Notes: a model not told the origin generated them from the letters alone. A DNA stretch of 64,000 nucleotides from Sulfitobacter mediterraneus (GCF_016801775.1 NZ_CP069004.1:3100001-3164000), one strand, 5' to 3'; positions 16,650-26,770 are shown, counted from the first letter of the stretch. A program made the numbers and translations.

Positions 16650-19454
16650 TCAACCCTGCGCCCGCTCCACGCCCTCTGTGATCGCTTGCCGCAGACGTTT
16701 TTCCAAGGTGCGCTGCTTGCTTTCGGAGTAATATTTCAGGCCGAACATATCCTTGACGTAAAAGGTATCGACCACCTGTTCGCCGTAAGTCGCGATCACC
16801 GCATTGGCGATATAGACATTGGAATCCGCCAGAGTTCGCGCCAGATCATAAAGCAAACCGGGCCGGTCGCGGGTATCGACCTCGATGATGGTGTAGATTT
16901 CCGACCCTTCGTTATCAAAGGTGATATGGGTCGGCACCTTAAAGGCTTTCTCGCGTTTCTTGACTTTGTCGCGGGATTTGAGCGCCTCACGGGCGACCAC
17001 CTCGCCGCGCAATGTCTTCTCAATCACTTGCCGCAAACGCGGCAAACGGCTCGCCTCATATGCATTGCCATCCGCGTCCTGTATCCAGAAGGCATCTGTG
17101 ACATAGCCGTCTTTGGTCGTATAACTCCGGGCGTCCACCACATTGGCCCCCACCAGCGCCAGCGCGCCTGCGAGCCGCGAAAAGATCCCCGGATGGTCGG
17201 GCATCACAAAACAGGCGCGTGTGGCGTCGCGGTCCTCGTCTGGGTGCAGATCTATCCGCACGACATCTTCGCCAATGTCGCGCAGCAATTCGGCAAAGGC
17301 GACATGTGCGGTGACATGCAAACCCTGCCAATAGGGATCGTAATGCCGCCCGGTTTCCGTCTGCAGCGCCTTGCGCGGCCAGTCCTTGAGCGCCTCACGC
17401 AGGGTCTTTTTAGCCTCCGCCCCGCGGTTGGCCCGGTTGAGATCTTCCAGCCCGGTCTCAAGCGCCCGTTCGGTTTGGTTGTACAGCCCCCGGATCAACA
17501 CGGCTTTCCAGTTGTTCCAGGTATTTGGCCCAACGCCGCGAATGTCGCAGACCGTCAAAACGCACAGCAGTTCCAACCGCTTGACCGTGCGCACCGCCTT
17601 GGCAAAATCCCGCACCGTCCGCGGATCCGCGATATCGCGCTTTTGCGCCATATCGGACATCAGCAAGTGATACCGCACCAGCCATTCAACGGTGTCCACC
17701 TCATCCGGTTTCAACCCCAATCGCGGTGCCACCTTTCGCACAATTTTTGCGCCAAGAATGGAATGATCCTCAGGCCGTCCCTTGCCGATGTCATGCAGCA
17801 GCAACGCAATATAAAGCACCTTGCGATTGACACCGCGTTGCAAGATCGACGAGGCGATGGGAAGTTCCTCCTCCAGCTCTCCGCGCTCAATCCGGGCGAG
17901 GTTCGCGATGCATTGGATCGTATGCTCATCCACCGTGTAGCTGTGATACATGTTGAACTGCATCATCGCGACAATCGGCTCAAACTCAGGAATAAACGCG
18001 GACAGAACGCCCAATTCATTCATCCGGCGCAGCGCCCGTTCCGGGTTGCCGTGTTTGAGCAGCAGATCGTGGAAAATCCGCCGTGCCTCGGGTTCGTGTC
18101 GCATGCTGTCGTCGATGAGATGCAGGTTCGCCTTGATGAGCCGCATCGCATCGGGGTGGATCAACATGCCTGTGCGCAAGGCCTCTTCAAAGATCCGCAG
18201 CAGGTTCAGCTTGTCTGACAGAAACTCCGCCTCATCGGTGACCGAGATGCGGTTGTGCACCACCTCATAGCCTTTGCGGATGCGCGGGCGTCTGCGGAAT
18301 ATCCGCTCAAGCAGCGGTTCCGCCTTGAGATGGATCGCCTCCAGCCCTGTCAGGAAAATCCGAGTCAGATCTCCCACGGCCGTCGCATGGCGGAAATAGG
18401 CCTGCATGAACACTTCGACCGCTCGGCGACCTGCGGTGTCATTGTATCCCAGCGCCTGTGCGACCTGGACCTGCATATCAAAGGTCAGCTGCTCCGTCGC
18501 ACGCCCCGTCAAAAGGTGCAAATGCCCGCGCACCGCCCACAAAAATTCCTCGGCTGCGCGGAAGGTTTCAAATTCGTCTGGGCGAAACACGCCCTTGTCC
18601 ACCAGATCGGCGATATTCTCGACCTCGTAGATAAACTTGGCGATCCAGAACAGGGAATGCAGATCGCGCAGCCCGCCTTTGCCTTCTTTAACGTTCGGTT
18701 CCACCACATAACGCTCGCCCTGTTTGAGGTGGCGGTTGTCGCGTTCCTCCAGTTTGGCTTCGATAAAGGCCCGGCCCTTGGCGGAAAACAACTCGCGGGC
18801 CAGCGTGTCATGCAGTTCCGCCGCCAGTTCGGTATCACCAATGATGAACCTTTGTTCCAGCAGCGCGGTCTGGATGGTGTAATCTTCGGTGCCTAGCCGC
18901 ACACAATCGGCAATGGTGCGCGTGGCGTGGCCAACCTTCAGCTTCAGATCCCACAGGATGTATAGCATGCTTTCGATCACGCTTTCGGACCATGCGGTAG
19001 CCTTGTAGGGAATCAGGAACAGCAGATCGACGTCCGAAAACGGCGCCATTTCCCCCCGACCATAGCCGCCCACACCAATCACCGACAACCGCTCCCCCTC
19101 GGTCGGGTTCGGCTTGGGATGCAGCAGTTTGGTGGCGACATGCATGGTGCTGCACACCAGGGTGTCCGTCAGATAAGTATAGGCCCGCGTCATACCGCGG
19201 GCATCAAACGGGGCGCTCGCGAAAGCCTCCGCAATGGTGCTGCGGCCCTGTTTCTGCACGTCCCGCAGGATCGCCACAGCGGCGGCGCGTTGGCCGGCGG
19301 GATCAAGACCGGCGCAGGCACTCTCGATCGCGGCAATCACGGCGGGCGGATCGACGATCTGTGCCGGATCGCAAATCAGGCGCAGCGTGGCCACTGCGCC
19401 TGATCCGGTGTCTATCGTGGTTTGTGGGGGCAACTCAGAACCCGGCCCCACCAA
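16650..19454 (-). CDS. glnD: [Protein-PII] uridylyltransferase/uridylyl-removing enzyme
   Basis: 934-residue sensor of glutamine that modifies the PII signal proteins. Order of domains: nucleotidyltransferase with IGVGGYGRGEMAPFSDVDLL near residue 126 (Gly-Ser and Asp-x-Asp catalytic signature), a helical linker, an HD domain (LLLHDIGKGRPEDHS near residue 553), and two ACT domains (PDHPGIFSRLAGALALVG near residue 746 and TRDRPGLLYDLARTLADS near residue 856). The likely start is TTG 19454 or GTG 19451, since no ATG lies near the family N-terminus. It overlaps the stop of the LpoA-like gene, so the start is moderately certain and co-transcription is likely. Confidence 0.95.
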   Translation of the reverse strand: MVGPGSELPPQTTIDTGSGAVATLRLICDPAQIVDPPAVIAAIESACAGLDPAGQRAAAVAILRDVQKQGRSTIAEAFASAPFDARGMTRAYTYLTDTLVCSTMHVATKLLHPKPNPTEGERLSVIGVGGYGRGEMAPFSDVDLLFLIPYKATAWSESVIESMLYILWDLKLKVGHATRTIADCVRLGTEDYTIQTALLEQRFIIGDTELAAELHDTLARELFSAKGRAFIEAKLEERDNRHLKQGERYVVEPNVKEGKGGLRDLHSLFWIAKFIYEVENIADLVDKGVFRPDEFETFRAAEEFLWAVRGHLHLLTGRATEQLTFDMQVQVAQALGYNDTAGRRAVEVFMQAYFRHATAVGDLTRIFLTGLEAIHLKAEPLLERIFRRRPRIRKGYEVVHNRISVTDEAEFLSDKLNLLRIFEEALRTGMLIHPDAMRLIKANLHLIDDSMRHEPEARRIFHDLLLKHGNPERALRRMNELGVLSAFIPEFEPIVAMMQFNMYHSYTVDEHTIQCIANLARIERGELEEELPIASSILQRGVNRKVLYIALLLHDIGKGRPEDHSILGAKIVRKVAPRLGLKPDEVDTVEWLVRYHLLMSDMAQKRDIADPRTVRDFAKAVRTVKRLELLCVLTVCDIRGVGPNTWNNWKAVLIRGLYNQTERALETGLEDLNRANRGAEAKKTLREALKDWPRKALQTETGRHYDPYWQGLHVTAHVAFAELLRDIGEDVVRIDLHPDEDRDATRACFVMPDHPGIFSRLAGALALVGANVVDARSYTTKDGYVTDAFWIQDADGNAYEASRLPRLRQVIEKTLRGEVVAREALKSRDKVKKREKAFKVPTHITFDNEGSEIYTIIEVDTRDRPGLLYDLARTLADSNVYIANAVIATYGEQVVDTFYVKDMFGLKYYSESKQRTLEKRLRQAITEGVERAQG

Positions 19455-20619
19455 AGGATTGCGGCGCGTTTTCTACAACAACCACAGCTTTGTTGCGGAT
19501 CGTTGCAACGGCAAGCCCGCGTTCATTGGTGCCATCTTTGCGCAAACGGAAAATCCCGGTTGCGCCGCGAAAGCCCGCGCCCTGGGTCAAAGATGCCCCG
19601 GTCAGCGCCGTGGCTTTGCCGGATTTGGCCAACGCCCCAACAGCAGCGATGCCATCAAAGGCCAGCCCGGCCAAAGGATGTGGATCCGACCCGTATGCGG
19701 CGCTGTAGCGCTGGCGGAAGGCGCCGGAGGCCGCCGGATCAGGCAGCGCAAACCAGCCACCCTGTACCCCCGGCAGGTCCAGCGTTTGTGGCGGAATATC
19801 CCAACGGGTCAGGCCGATATACTGGGTGTTGGGGGCGCTCACGCCTGCCTCTGGCAAAAGCTGCGCAAACAGCGGCAGCGCGCTGGCCGATGAGGTGGTC
19901 AGGAAAAGTGCGTTGGCGCCCGATGCGTCCATGGTGGATTTGACGCGCGGCACAGAGGCAATCACGGATTCCTGGCTCAACGCATAGTCAACTGTACCCG
20001 AAAGCGTGGCGCCATTGGCCGAAATCGCTTGTTGAATCGCATCGCGCCCCAACTGGCCGGCCACATCCTGACCGTGCAGAATGACGATCCGGTCTTTGCC
20101 GTTGCGCTTGCTGTAACGCACCAGGCGGTTGGCTGTGTTGCCAAAAGTTGGCCCAAGAACAAAAACGTTGCCGCCCGCGATGGTGGGATTGTTCGAGAAA
20201 GACAGGACATTCACACCCTGCTTGGCCACTGCGACACCTGCGGCATTTGCCGCTTCGCCGTAAACTGGCCCAAGAATGATCTTTGCCCCATCGTTCACGG
20301 CTTTGGTGGCCGCGCTGGCCGCTGTAGCGGCATTGCCCGCCGTGCCATAGACGCGCAGGTCAACTTCCACGCCGCCCAGATCACGCATTGCCAGACGCGC
20401 GGCGTTTTCAAGATTCTTGGCCAGCAATTCGTCACTGGCCGACCCGCCACGCGGGATCAAAAGCGCCACAGGAACCGGTGCATTCGTGTCGATCTTGGCC
20501 CCGCCGGTGTTGGCCAAACTGCCCATCGCCGCCGGATCACAAGCCGCCAAAGCCATCGCAAAAAGCGGCAGGACCATCAACCGCACGCGCTTGCGGCATT
20601 TTTCAAAAAAAGCAATCAT
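19435..20619 (-). CDS. LpoA-like penicillin-binding protein activator lipoprotein
   Basis: 394 residues from ATG 20619. The N-terminus has a signal sequence ending in a lipobox (FAMALAACDP), so it is a lipoprotein. The remainder is a type 1 periplasmic-binding fold (VALLIPRGGSASDELLAKNLENAARLAM is its first strand and helix; GPVYGEAANAAGVA and VLSFSNNP follow). In gamma-proteobacteria LpoA (YraM) stimulates PBP1A, and its gene lies divergent from rsmI with yraN nearby. The same arrangement is seen here. Its 3' end overlaps the start of glnD. Confidence 0.85.
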   Translation of the reverse strand: MIAFFEKCRKRVRLMVLPLFAMALAACDPAAMGSLANTGGAKIDTNAPVPVALLIPRGGSASDELLAKNLENAARLAMRDLGGVEVDLRVYGTAGNAATAASAATKAVNDGAKIILGPVYGEAANAAGVAVAKQGVNVLSFSNNPTIAGGNVFVLGPTFGNTANRLVRYSKRNGKDRIVILHGQDVAGQLGRDAIQQAISANGATLSGTVDYALSQESVIASVPRVKSTMDASGANALFLTTSSASALPLFAQLLPEAGVSAPNTQYIGLTRWDIPPQTLDLPGVQGGWFALPDPAASGAFRQRYSAAYGSDPHPLAGLAFDGIAAVGALAKSGKATALTGASLTQGAGFRGATGIFRLRKDGTNERGLAVATIRNKAVVVVENAPQSFGGAGF

Positions 20620-20713
20620 TCTAAACTCACTCCCCCGGTGGTAGGACGGCGCAACGGCGCAAACAAAAACAGGATGTGCCGCAATCATAGTGAGTGCGAA
20701 AGGCTGGTCCAGC

Positions 20714-21577
20714 GTGAATTACCAAAAGACACCCTTATCGGCGGGTTTGTATTTTGTCGGCGTGCCGATAGGCACTGCAAGAGACATCACGCTGCGGGCG
20801 CTGGATGTGCTGGCTTCGGCCGATGTTCTGGCCGCCGAGGACACCCGTAGCCTGCGCCGCCTGATGGAGATCCACGGCGTGCCCTTGGGCGAGCGCCGGA
20901 TCTTGGCACTGCATGATCACAGCGGCAGCGGCGTGCAGGATAAATTGATTGCGCTTATGGCCGAGGGCCAATCGGTGGCTTACGCCTCCGAGGCCGGGAT
21001 GCCCCTGATTGCCGACCCAGGGTTCGAGCTGGCCCGCGCGGCTGTGGCGGCTGGGGTGATGCTGACCTGCGCACCAGGACCCTCGGCGGTGCTGACCGCT
21101 CTTGCGCTGGGCGGATTGCCAACCGATGCGTTTTTCTTTGCGGGCTTTCTGCCCAATGCAAAAGCCGCCCGCTGCAGCGCCCTTGAAGCCCTGCGCGACA
21201 TTCCCGGCACTTTGGTGTTTTACGAATCTCCCAAGCGACTGGCTGCAATGTTGCGGGATGCCGCATCCGTGCTTGGCCAAGACCGGCAAGCTGCAATGTG
21301 CCGCGAATTGACCAAAAAGTTTGAGGAAGTGCAGCGCGGGTCATTGACCGAGCTGGCAGATCTTTTTGCAGGCAAGGCCCCGAAAGGCGAAGTTGTGGTT
21401 CTGATCGACCGCAATCGTCAACACTCTGTTAATGCTTTGGACCTAGAAACAGACCTGCGGCAAGCATTGGCGGATATGTCGATGCGCGATGCAGTGGATA
21501 TGGTTGCGCAGGCTCATGCACTGCCGCGCAGGCAGGTCTATCAAACGGCATTGGCCATGGGAAAGGGCGATAGGTGA
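20714..21577 (+). CDS. rsmI: 16S rRNA (cytidine(1402)-2'-O)-methyltransferase
   Basis: 287-residue SAM-dependent methyltransferase that 2'-O-methylates C1402 in the 30S decoding centre. The tetrapyrrole-methylase-like fold is recognised from YFVGVPIGTARDITLRALD, the LAAEDTRSLRRLM segment and the SEAGMPLIADPGFEL segment (here Ser-Glu-Ala-Gly-Met-Pro where Ser-Asp-Ala-Gly-Thr-Pro is usual). GPSAVLTALALGGLPTDAF and YESPKRL also fit. GTG 20714 is chosen because AAAGG stands 10 bases upstream; an in-frame GTG at 20690 has no site. Its stop overlaps the yraN start by four bases (GTGA). Confidence 0.95.
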   Translation: MNYQKTPLSAGLYFVGVPIGTARDITLRALDVLASADVLAAEDTRSLRRLMEIHGVPLGERRILALHDHSGSGVQDKLIALMAEGQSVAYASEAGMPLIADPGFELARAAVAAGVMLTCAPGPSAVLTALALGGLPTDAFFFAGFLPNAKAARCSALEALRDIPGTLVFYESPKRLAAMLRDAASVLGQDRQAAMCRELTKKFEEVQRGSLTELADLFAGKAPKGEVVVLIDRNRQHSVNALDLETDLRQALADMSMRDAVDMVAQAHALPRRQVYQTALAMGKGDR

Positions 21578-21951
21578 CAAAAGGGTGCAGGCATCATCGT
21601 GGCAGGTTGGCATTTCATGCTGGTCTGGCGGCTGAGAACCGCATCGCGCAGGATTATGAGCGGCGTGGATTTACCGTCGCCCGGCGCCGCTGGCGTGGTA
21701 AGGGCGGTGAAATTGACTTGATTGTGCGTGATGGCAACGCTTTGATCTTTGTGGAGGTCAAGCAAAGCCGCGATTTCAACCGTGCCGCCGAAAGCCTCAG
21801 CATCCGGCAGAAGCGCCGCATTTATGCATCTGCCGAAGAATATCTCGCATCTGAACCTGCGGGAAGCCTGACGGATGTCCGCTTTGATGTGGCGTTGGTT
21901 GATGGCCGTGGCGACACCCGCATCATCGAAAACGCTTTCGGACACGGCTGA
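21574..21951 (+). CDS. YraN family (UPF0102) endonuclease-like protein
   Basis: 125 residues, GTG start overlapping the rsmI stop. GLAAENRIAQDYERRGFTV followed by GEIDLIVRDGNALIFVEVKQ gives the Asp and Glu-x-Lys of a restriction-endonuclease-like nuclease core. UPF0102 members are always small and often lie beside rsmI. A nuclease role in recombination or repair has been proposed from structure only. The Asp-x-Glu-Val-Lys core looks intact, so catalysis is possible. Confidence 0.9.
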   Translation: MTKGCRHHRGRLAFHAGLAAENRIAQDYERRGFTVARRRWRGKGGEIDLIVRDGNALIFVEVKQSRDFNRAAESLSIRQKRRIYASAEEYLASEPAGSLTDVRFDVALVDGRGDTRIIENAFGHG

Positions 21952-22008
21952 CCATTGCGAAAGCCGCCTTCCTGCGCCATCTAAGGAGAACGCAGCAAGG
22001 ATAAGCCC

Positions 22009-22944
22009 ATGAAAATCGCCTTTCAGATGGACCCTATTGGGGACGTGAACATTGACGCCGACAGCAGCTTTCGTCTCGCTGAGGAGGCGCAGGCGCGAGG
22101 GCATGAGCTGTTCTTCTACACGCCTGATCATTTGGCCTATCAAGAGGGAAAGATCACTGCGCGCGGGCATGTCTTCACTGTGCAGCGGGTTCAGGGCGAC
22201 CATGCCCAGCTTGGCCCGGAGATCGAAGTGGATCTTGCGGACTATGATGTTGTCTGGCTTCGGCAAGACCCACCATTTGACATGCATTACATCACTTCGA
22301 CCCATCTGTTGGATCGTCTGAAAGAGACCACTTTGGTGGTCAATGATCCCTTTTGGGTGCGCAATTATCCCGAAAAACTGTTGGTTCTGGATTTCCCGGA
22401 TTTGACGCCGCCCACCACGATTGCGCGCGACCTCGAAACGATCAAAGCGTTCAAGGCCAAACATGGCGATGTCATCCTGAAGCCGCTATACGGCAACGGT
22501 GGTGCAGGTGTGTTCCGGCTCGATGCGCAGGACCGTAACCTGACCTCGTTGCATGAACTGTTCACCGGATTCTCGCGTGAGCCGCTGATTGTGCAAAAGT
22601 TCCTGCCAGCGGTGTCTAAGGGGGACAAACGCGTGATCCTCGTTGACGGTGCGCCTGTCGGTGCGATCAATCGTGTGCCGGCGGCTGGCGAGACCCGGTC
22701 CAACATGCACGTGGGGGGGCGGCCCGAGAAGATCGGGCTCAGCGAGCGAGATCTTGAGATCTGTGATGCCATTGGGCCGCTGCTCAAGGAAAAGGGGCAG
22801 GTCTTTGTCGGCATCGATGTGATCGGCGATTTCCTGACCGAGATCAACGTGACCTCCCCCACCGGCATTCAGGAGTTGGAGCGGTTTGACGGGGTCAACA
22901 TCGCCGCAAAAATCTGGGATGCCATTGAGGCCCGCCGGGCATGA
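22009..22944 (+). CDS. gshB: Glutathione synthetase
   Basis: 311-residue ATP-grasp enzyme joining gamma-glutamylcysteine and glycine to make glutathione. Evidence: the N-terminus [20 protein letters not shown], the substrate-binding stretch [15 protein letters not shown], the ATP-binding [19 protein letters not shown] and the C-terminal [20 protein letters not shown] with metal ligands. AAGGATAAGCCC precedes the ATG. It overlaps the next gene by four bases (ATGA). Other glutathione-linked genes in the window are the GST at 25.4 kb and the GGCT at 56 kb. Confidence 0.97.
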   Translation: MKIAFQMDPIGDVNIDADSSFRLAEEAQARGHELFFYTPDHLAYQEGKITARGHVFTVQRVQGDHAQLGPEIEVDLADYDVVWLRQDPPFDMHYITSTHLLDRLKETTLVVNDPFWVRNYPEKLLVLDFPDLTPPTTIARDLETIKAFKAKHGDVILKPLYGNGGAGVFRLDAQDRNLTSLHELFTGFSREPLIVQKFLPAVSKGDKRVILVDGAPVGAINRVPAAGETRSNMHVGGRPEKIGLSERDLEICDAIGPLLKEKGQVFVGIDVIGDFLTEINVTSPTGIQELERFDGVNIAAKIWDAIEARRA

Positions 22945-23867
22945 GTCTGCGCCGCCCCTTGATCAATTTCTGGATGCGGCAGGTGGAAAAACCGGCCATG
23001 GCCCGCGCCAAGGATGCTGCCGCATTGCGCCGTTCGCTTGAGCTGAAGGCGAAGTTCCTGTTTCACGCGCCGCGCGGCACCCGGCAGAACTGGCTCAAGT
23101 TGAGCAGTGCAAATGGCACCGTGGACGCCTTGGAGGTGCGCCCAAGAGAGCCGCACGCCAAACGGGTTATTCTTTACATTCATGGCGGTGCCTTCGTTTT
23201 TGGCAGCCCGCGCACCCATGCGGCGATGATGGCGCAACTGGCGCGGCGGACCGGAGCGCGGGTCTTCTTGCCGCAATACCGGTTGGCACCAGAGGCGCCT
23301 TTCCCTGCGGCGAAACAGGATTTGCGCCAAGCCTGGAACGGGTTATTGGCGCAGGGCATCGCTCCTTCCGATATCGTCTTGGGCGGTGACAGCGCTGGCG
23401 CTGCATTGGCGCTGGGCCTTTTGGCTGAGCTTTGCGCCGATGGGGCTGATGGGCCCGCCGCTGTGTTCTGTTTTTCACCGCTCACGGATATGGCGCATAA
23501 CAGCAACAGCTTTGTTCAGAACGCCCGGCGAGAGGCGGTTTTGCCCGCAGCGCGGGCCGCAGAATGCAGTGAGGCCTATCTTTGCGGTTGCGATCCTGCT
23601 GATCCGGCAGTCAGCCCGGTTCACGCCGATTTCACCGGCGCCCCGCAGGTGTGGCTGACGGTGGGGGACACCGAGATATTGCGAGATGACGCCCATGCCA
23701 TCGCCGCCCGGTTGCGGGATTGTGGGGTGACGGTGCAATTGGAGGAGAAGCATGATTTACCCCATGTTTGGCCGATTCTGCACAATATCCTGCCCGAGGC
23801 GCGGCAAACGCTGGATGACCTTGCCACCTGGATCAGGACACTGCCGGCCCGGCCAAGCGAAAGCTGA
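22941..23867 (+). CDS. Alpha/beta hydrolase (hormone-sensitive-lipase-like)
   Basis: 308 residues. [15 protein letters not shown] near residue 75 is the HGG(A/G) oxyanion motif. [14 protein letters not shown] near residue 150 has the nucleophilic Ser. Later Asp ([11 protein letters not shown]) and His (KHDLPHVWP) complete the triad. This is the HSL-type carboxylesterase group. Substrate unknown. It is translationally coupled to gshB. The 3' end overlaps the convergent ComM gene by about 35 bases. Confidence 0.9.
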   Translation: MSLRRPLINFWMRQVEKPAMARAKDAAALRRSLELKAKFLFHAPRGTRQNWLKLSSANGTVDALEVRPREPHAKRVILYIHGGAFVFGSPRTHAAMMAQLARRTGARVFLPQYRLAPEAPFPAAKQDLRQAWNGLLAQGIAPSDIVLGGDSAGAALALGLLAELCADGADGPAAVFCFSPLTDMAHNSNSFVQNARREAVLPAARAAECSEAYLCGCDPADPAVSPVHADFTGAPQVWLTVGDTEILRDDAHAIAARLRDCGVTVQLEEKHDLPHVWPILHNILPEARQTLDDLATWIRTLPARPSES

Positions 23868-25347
23868 TCGCCTCGGCGATATGGGGCTTGCGCACCGTGT
23901 CTGAGCCTTCCAGATCGGCGATGGTGCGCGCCACCCGGATCACCCTGTGATACCCGCGTGCCGACAGATTGAACCGCTCTGCCGCCTTCACCAGCAGCGC
24001 CCGCGCTTCGCTGTCCGGGGTTGCGATTTTTTCGAGCTGATCCCCTTCGGCATCTGCATTGACCCGCATCGCATCCATGTCTTTGTATCGCGTGGCCTGC
24101 ACGCCGCGGGCTTGCGCAACCCGTGCGGCTACCTCGACCGAACTGTCACCGCCAGCAGGCAGGTCCAGATCCGTAAAGGCGACAGGTGGCACGTCCACGC
24201 GCAGATCAAACCGGTCCATCAGCGGCCCTGAAATGCGGCCAAGGTAGTCCTCACCGCAGTGCGGTACGCGGGCGCAGGCACGGTCGGGGTCGCTGAGGTA
24301 GCCGCATTTGCACGGGTTGGCCGCCGCCACCAGCATGAATCGGCAGGGGTATTTCACATGGGCATTGGCGCGGGCAATCATCACCTCGCCGGTCTCGATC
24401 GGCTGGCGCAGTGTTTCGAGAACCGTGCGTGGAAATTCGGGAAACTCGTCCATGAAGAGAACCCCGTTGTGTGCCAGACTGACCTCACCGGGCTTGGCCT
24501 GACGTCCGCCACCGATAATCGCGGCCATGGATGCGGTGTGGTGTGGCTCGCGAAAGGGGCGGGCGCGGGAAATGCCGCCTTCGTCCAACAGTCCGGCCAG
24601 CGAATGGATCATCGAGGTTTCCAATGCTTCTGCTGGTGTCAACGGCGGCAGGATCGATGGCAGCCGCGCCGCCAACATGCTTTTGCCTGATCCGGGTGTG
24701 CCGACAAACATAAGGTGGTGCCGCCCGGCCGCCGCAATCTCAAGCGCCCGTTTGGCGCGTTCCTGCCCTTTTACATCACGCAGATCACGCCCTTGCGGCG
24801 CATCAGGCACTTCGCCGGGCTCGGCGGGGCGTAATGGATTTTGACCGGTGTAGTGACGGACCACATCGCCCAAAGTGGCGGCCGCAATCACTTGGGTCGT
24901 GCCAACCCATGCCGCCTCGGCACCGGAACCTGCGGGGCAAAGCAGTCCGCGATTGTGTTCCGCCGCGGCCATCGCAGCGGGCAGCGCGCCAACGACCGGA
25001 ACCAAGGTGCCATCCAGTGACAATTCGCCCAAGGCCACGATGTTCTGGGTGACGTCATCAGGCAGGATGTCGAGCGCCGCCAGCAGTGCCATGGCAACTG
25101 GCAGATCAAAATGGCTGCCCTCTTTGGGCAAATCGGCAGGGCTGAGGTTCACGGTGATACGTTTGGAAGGCAGCGCGATTGCCATGGAACTGAGCGCAGT
25201 CCGCACGCGGTCGCGGGCTTCGGACACGGCTTTGTCGGGCAGGCCCACGATTGAAAACGCTGGCAACCCAGTAGTTACGGCGCATTGCACCTCGACCATC
25301 CGGGCCTCTACCCCCTGAAACGCCACCGAATAGGCGCGTGAAACCAT
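23833..25347 (-). CDS. comM: YifB/ComM family Mg-chelatase-like AAA ATPase
   Basis: 504 residues. ComM is a hexameric branch-migration helicase that helps integrate DNA during natural transformation; the homologue is also known as YifB. Domains in order: a Lon-protease-like S5-fold region (NLSPADLPKEGSHFDLPVAM), an AAA core with Walker A VGTPGSGKSM near residue 217 and Walker B GVLFMDEFPEF near residue 303, and a zinc-like cluster CKCGYLSDPDRACARVPHC near residue 355. A C-terminal Mg-chelatase domain ends in SARGYHRVIRVARTIADLEG. ATG 25347. No other competence gene is in the window. Confidence 0.94.
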   Translation of the reverse strand: MVSRAYSVAFQGVEARMVEVQCAVTTGLPAFSIVGLPDKAVSEARDRVRTALSSMAIALPSKRITVNLSPADLPKEGSHFDLPVAMALLAALDILPDDVTQNIVALGELSLDGTLVPVVGALPAAMAAAEHNRGLLCPAGSGAEAAWVGTTQVIAAATLGDVVRHYTGQNPLRPAEPGEVPDAPQGRDLRDVKGQERAKRALEIAAAGRHHLMFVGTPGSGKSMLAARLPSILPPLTPAEALETSMIHSLAGLLDEGGISRARPFREPHHTASMAAIIGGGRQAKPGEVSLAHNGVLFMDEFPEFPRTVLETLRQPIETGEVMIARANAHVKYPCRFMLVAAANPCKCGYLSDPDRACARVPHCGEDYLGRISGPLMDRFDLRVDVPPVAFTDLDLPAGGDSSVEVAARVAQARGVQATRYKDMDAMRVNADAEGDQLEKIATPDSEARALLVKAAERFNLSARGYHRVIRVARTIADLEGSDTVRKPHIAEAISFRLAGPAVS

Positions 25348-25443
25348 AAACCCCCCTCAACCTGAGGCTTAAGGATTAGGCAGGGTGTCTTTAGGAATGG
25401 TTAACGTCCGCCCCGGCAAAGGTCAGGCAATCAGGCGATTGGA

Positions 25444-26130
25444 TCACTCCGCGACGGGCCAGCTTCTGACCGGAACGCCCATGTCATAGGGGAAGGGATC
25501 GTAAGTGACCTTAAGCCCCTCAGCCCGCCATTCCTTGAACGCCGGATCGTTGATCGTGGTCTCGCAATACCGACGCGCGGCGTCACTGACCGGCAGGTCG
25601 TACCCTACGATACGGGCACAGATCGGCGCGTAAAAGGCATCGGCAAGGCTGTATCTGCCAAAGAGCCAGGGGCCGTCTTCTTTGCGTGTGGCCTGCGCGT
25701 GCTGCCAAAGCACCTCAATCCGGTCCAGATCTTTTTGCACGGCCTCAGAGACAGCAAAGCCTTTGTTCACATGCTGTAGCTGCATAGGGCAGGCATCGCG
25801 CAAGGCGCCAAATCCGGCGGTCATCGCGGCGCATAGCCAGCGGGCGGCGGCGCGTTCTGCGGCATCTTTGGGCCAGAGCCCGGCATCCGGGTGCCGCTCG
25901 GCGAGTGTTTCGGCAATGGCAAGGCTTTCCCCGACAACCGTGCCTTCCGGCGTGCGCAAGGCTGGCACCAGAACGGCAGGGGCCAGATCAGCCATCTCTT
26001 GCGCCATAGTGCCGCCATAGAGGCCGACCAGATGTGCCTGATAGGGCAGGTTGAATTTTTCCAGCATCAGCCAGCCCCGCAAGGACCAGCTAGAGAAGGT
26101 GCGATCGCCGATATAAAGATCATAACTCAT
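25444..26130 (-). CDS. Glutathione S-transferase family protein
   Basis: 228 residues from ATG 26130. The N-terminal thioredoxin-like domain starts SYDLYIGDRTFSSWSLRGWLML and includes PALRTPEGTVVGESLAIAETLAERH, with the glutathione-binding Glu-Ser. The helical C-terminal domain follows. The conserved Ser in FSSWSLRG is a likely catalytic residue, as in zeta/theta-like GSTs. The substrate is not visible. The upstream 58 bases hold nothing recognisable, and it may be read through from the phosphatase gene. Confidence 0.9.
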   Translation of the reverse strand: MSYDLYIGDRTFSSWSLRGWLMLEKFNLPYQAHLVGLYGGTMAQEMADLAPAVLVPALRTPEGTVVGESLAIAETLAERHPDAGLWPKDAAERAAARWLCAAMTAGFGALRDACPMQLQHVNKGFAVSEAVQKDLDRIEVLWQHAQATRKEDGPWLFGRYSLADAFYAPICARIVGYDLPVSDAARRYCETTINDPAFKEWRAEGLKVTYDPFPYDMGVPVRSWPVAE

Positions 26131-26188
26131 AGGCGCAGATAACCGTGGTCGGAATAAGCTGACAATCGCTGTTTCGTGAGGAGGGTCA

Positions 26189-26770
26189 TCACGGAACGTG
26201 ATTGATATGCCCGATGTTCCACTCACCTTTGTGATGTGACAGCTGCGTCACCGACAGGTTGTCGATTTTGTGCGCCATCGCCTCTGTTGGAGAGGCGCCC
26301 ATGGCCCGCTGCACCTGCGTCAGGATCACGCCAAAATGCGCCACCGCGATAATATGCGCGTCGGGGTGGGCGGCGTTCAACTGATCCACCACGCGGTTTA
26401 CCCGCGCCGCTGTTTGGTTCCAGCTTTCGCCGCCAGGCGGTGCGATGTCGCCGGGGGTTTCCCAATAAGCGCGGGACAGTTCAGGATCGCGAGCCGCGAC
26501 CTCGGTGAAGTGCATGCCATCCCAAACGCCGAAGTGCAGCTCTCGCAGATCCGCCGCATGGGGCAGGCGGCGACGTTTCCGATGGTGCAGCACATCAGCC
26601 GTTGCGCTGGCCCGGATCAAATCGGAAGAGATTACAATAGCAGGTGATGGCAGATGCTCAGACAGCCGCGCGATTTGTGCAGTGTCGGACAGATCTGCGG
26701 GCACATCACGCCAGCCTACAAATGTTTTCTCATGGGTCGGGCCATGGCGTACCCAGTGCCAAACGGTCAT
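26189..26770 (-). CDS. Histidine phosphatase family protein (possible alpha-ribazole phosphatase)
   Basis: 193 residues. WVRHGPTHEKTFVGWRDVPADLSD begins with the RHG phospho-histidine motif; RASATADVL, ELHFGVWDGMHFTEV and AVAHFGVI supply the second Arg, the acid and the distal His. It overlaps the cobU stop (ATGA), so the pair is translationally coupled. This context suggests a CobC-type step, removing phosphate from alpha-ribazole-phosphate or adenosylcobalamin-phosphate. The family is broad, so the cobalamin role is an inference. Confidence 0.85.
   Translation of the reverse strand: MTVWHWVRHGPTHEKTFVGWRDVPADLSDTAQIARLSEHLPSPAIVISSDLIRASATADVLHHRKRRRLPHAADLRELHFGVWDGMHFTEVAARDPELSRAYWETPGDIAPPGGESWNQTAARVNRVVDQLNAAHPDAHIIAVAHFGVILTQVQRAMGASPTEAMAHKIDNLSVTQLSHHKGEWNIGHINHVP

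Noticed and set aside
16608..18218. 536-codon open frame antisense to glnD
   Set aside because: Long antisense frames are expected in GC-rich genes; composition and lack of motifs mark it as a shadow.
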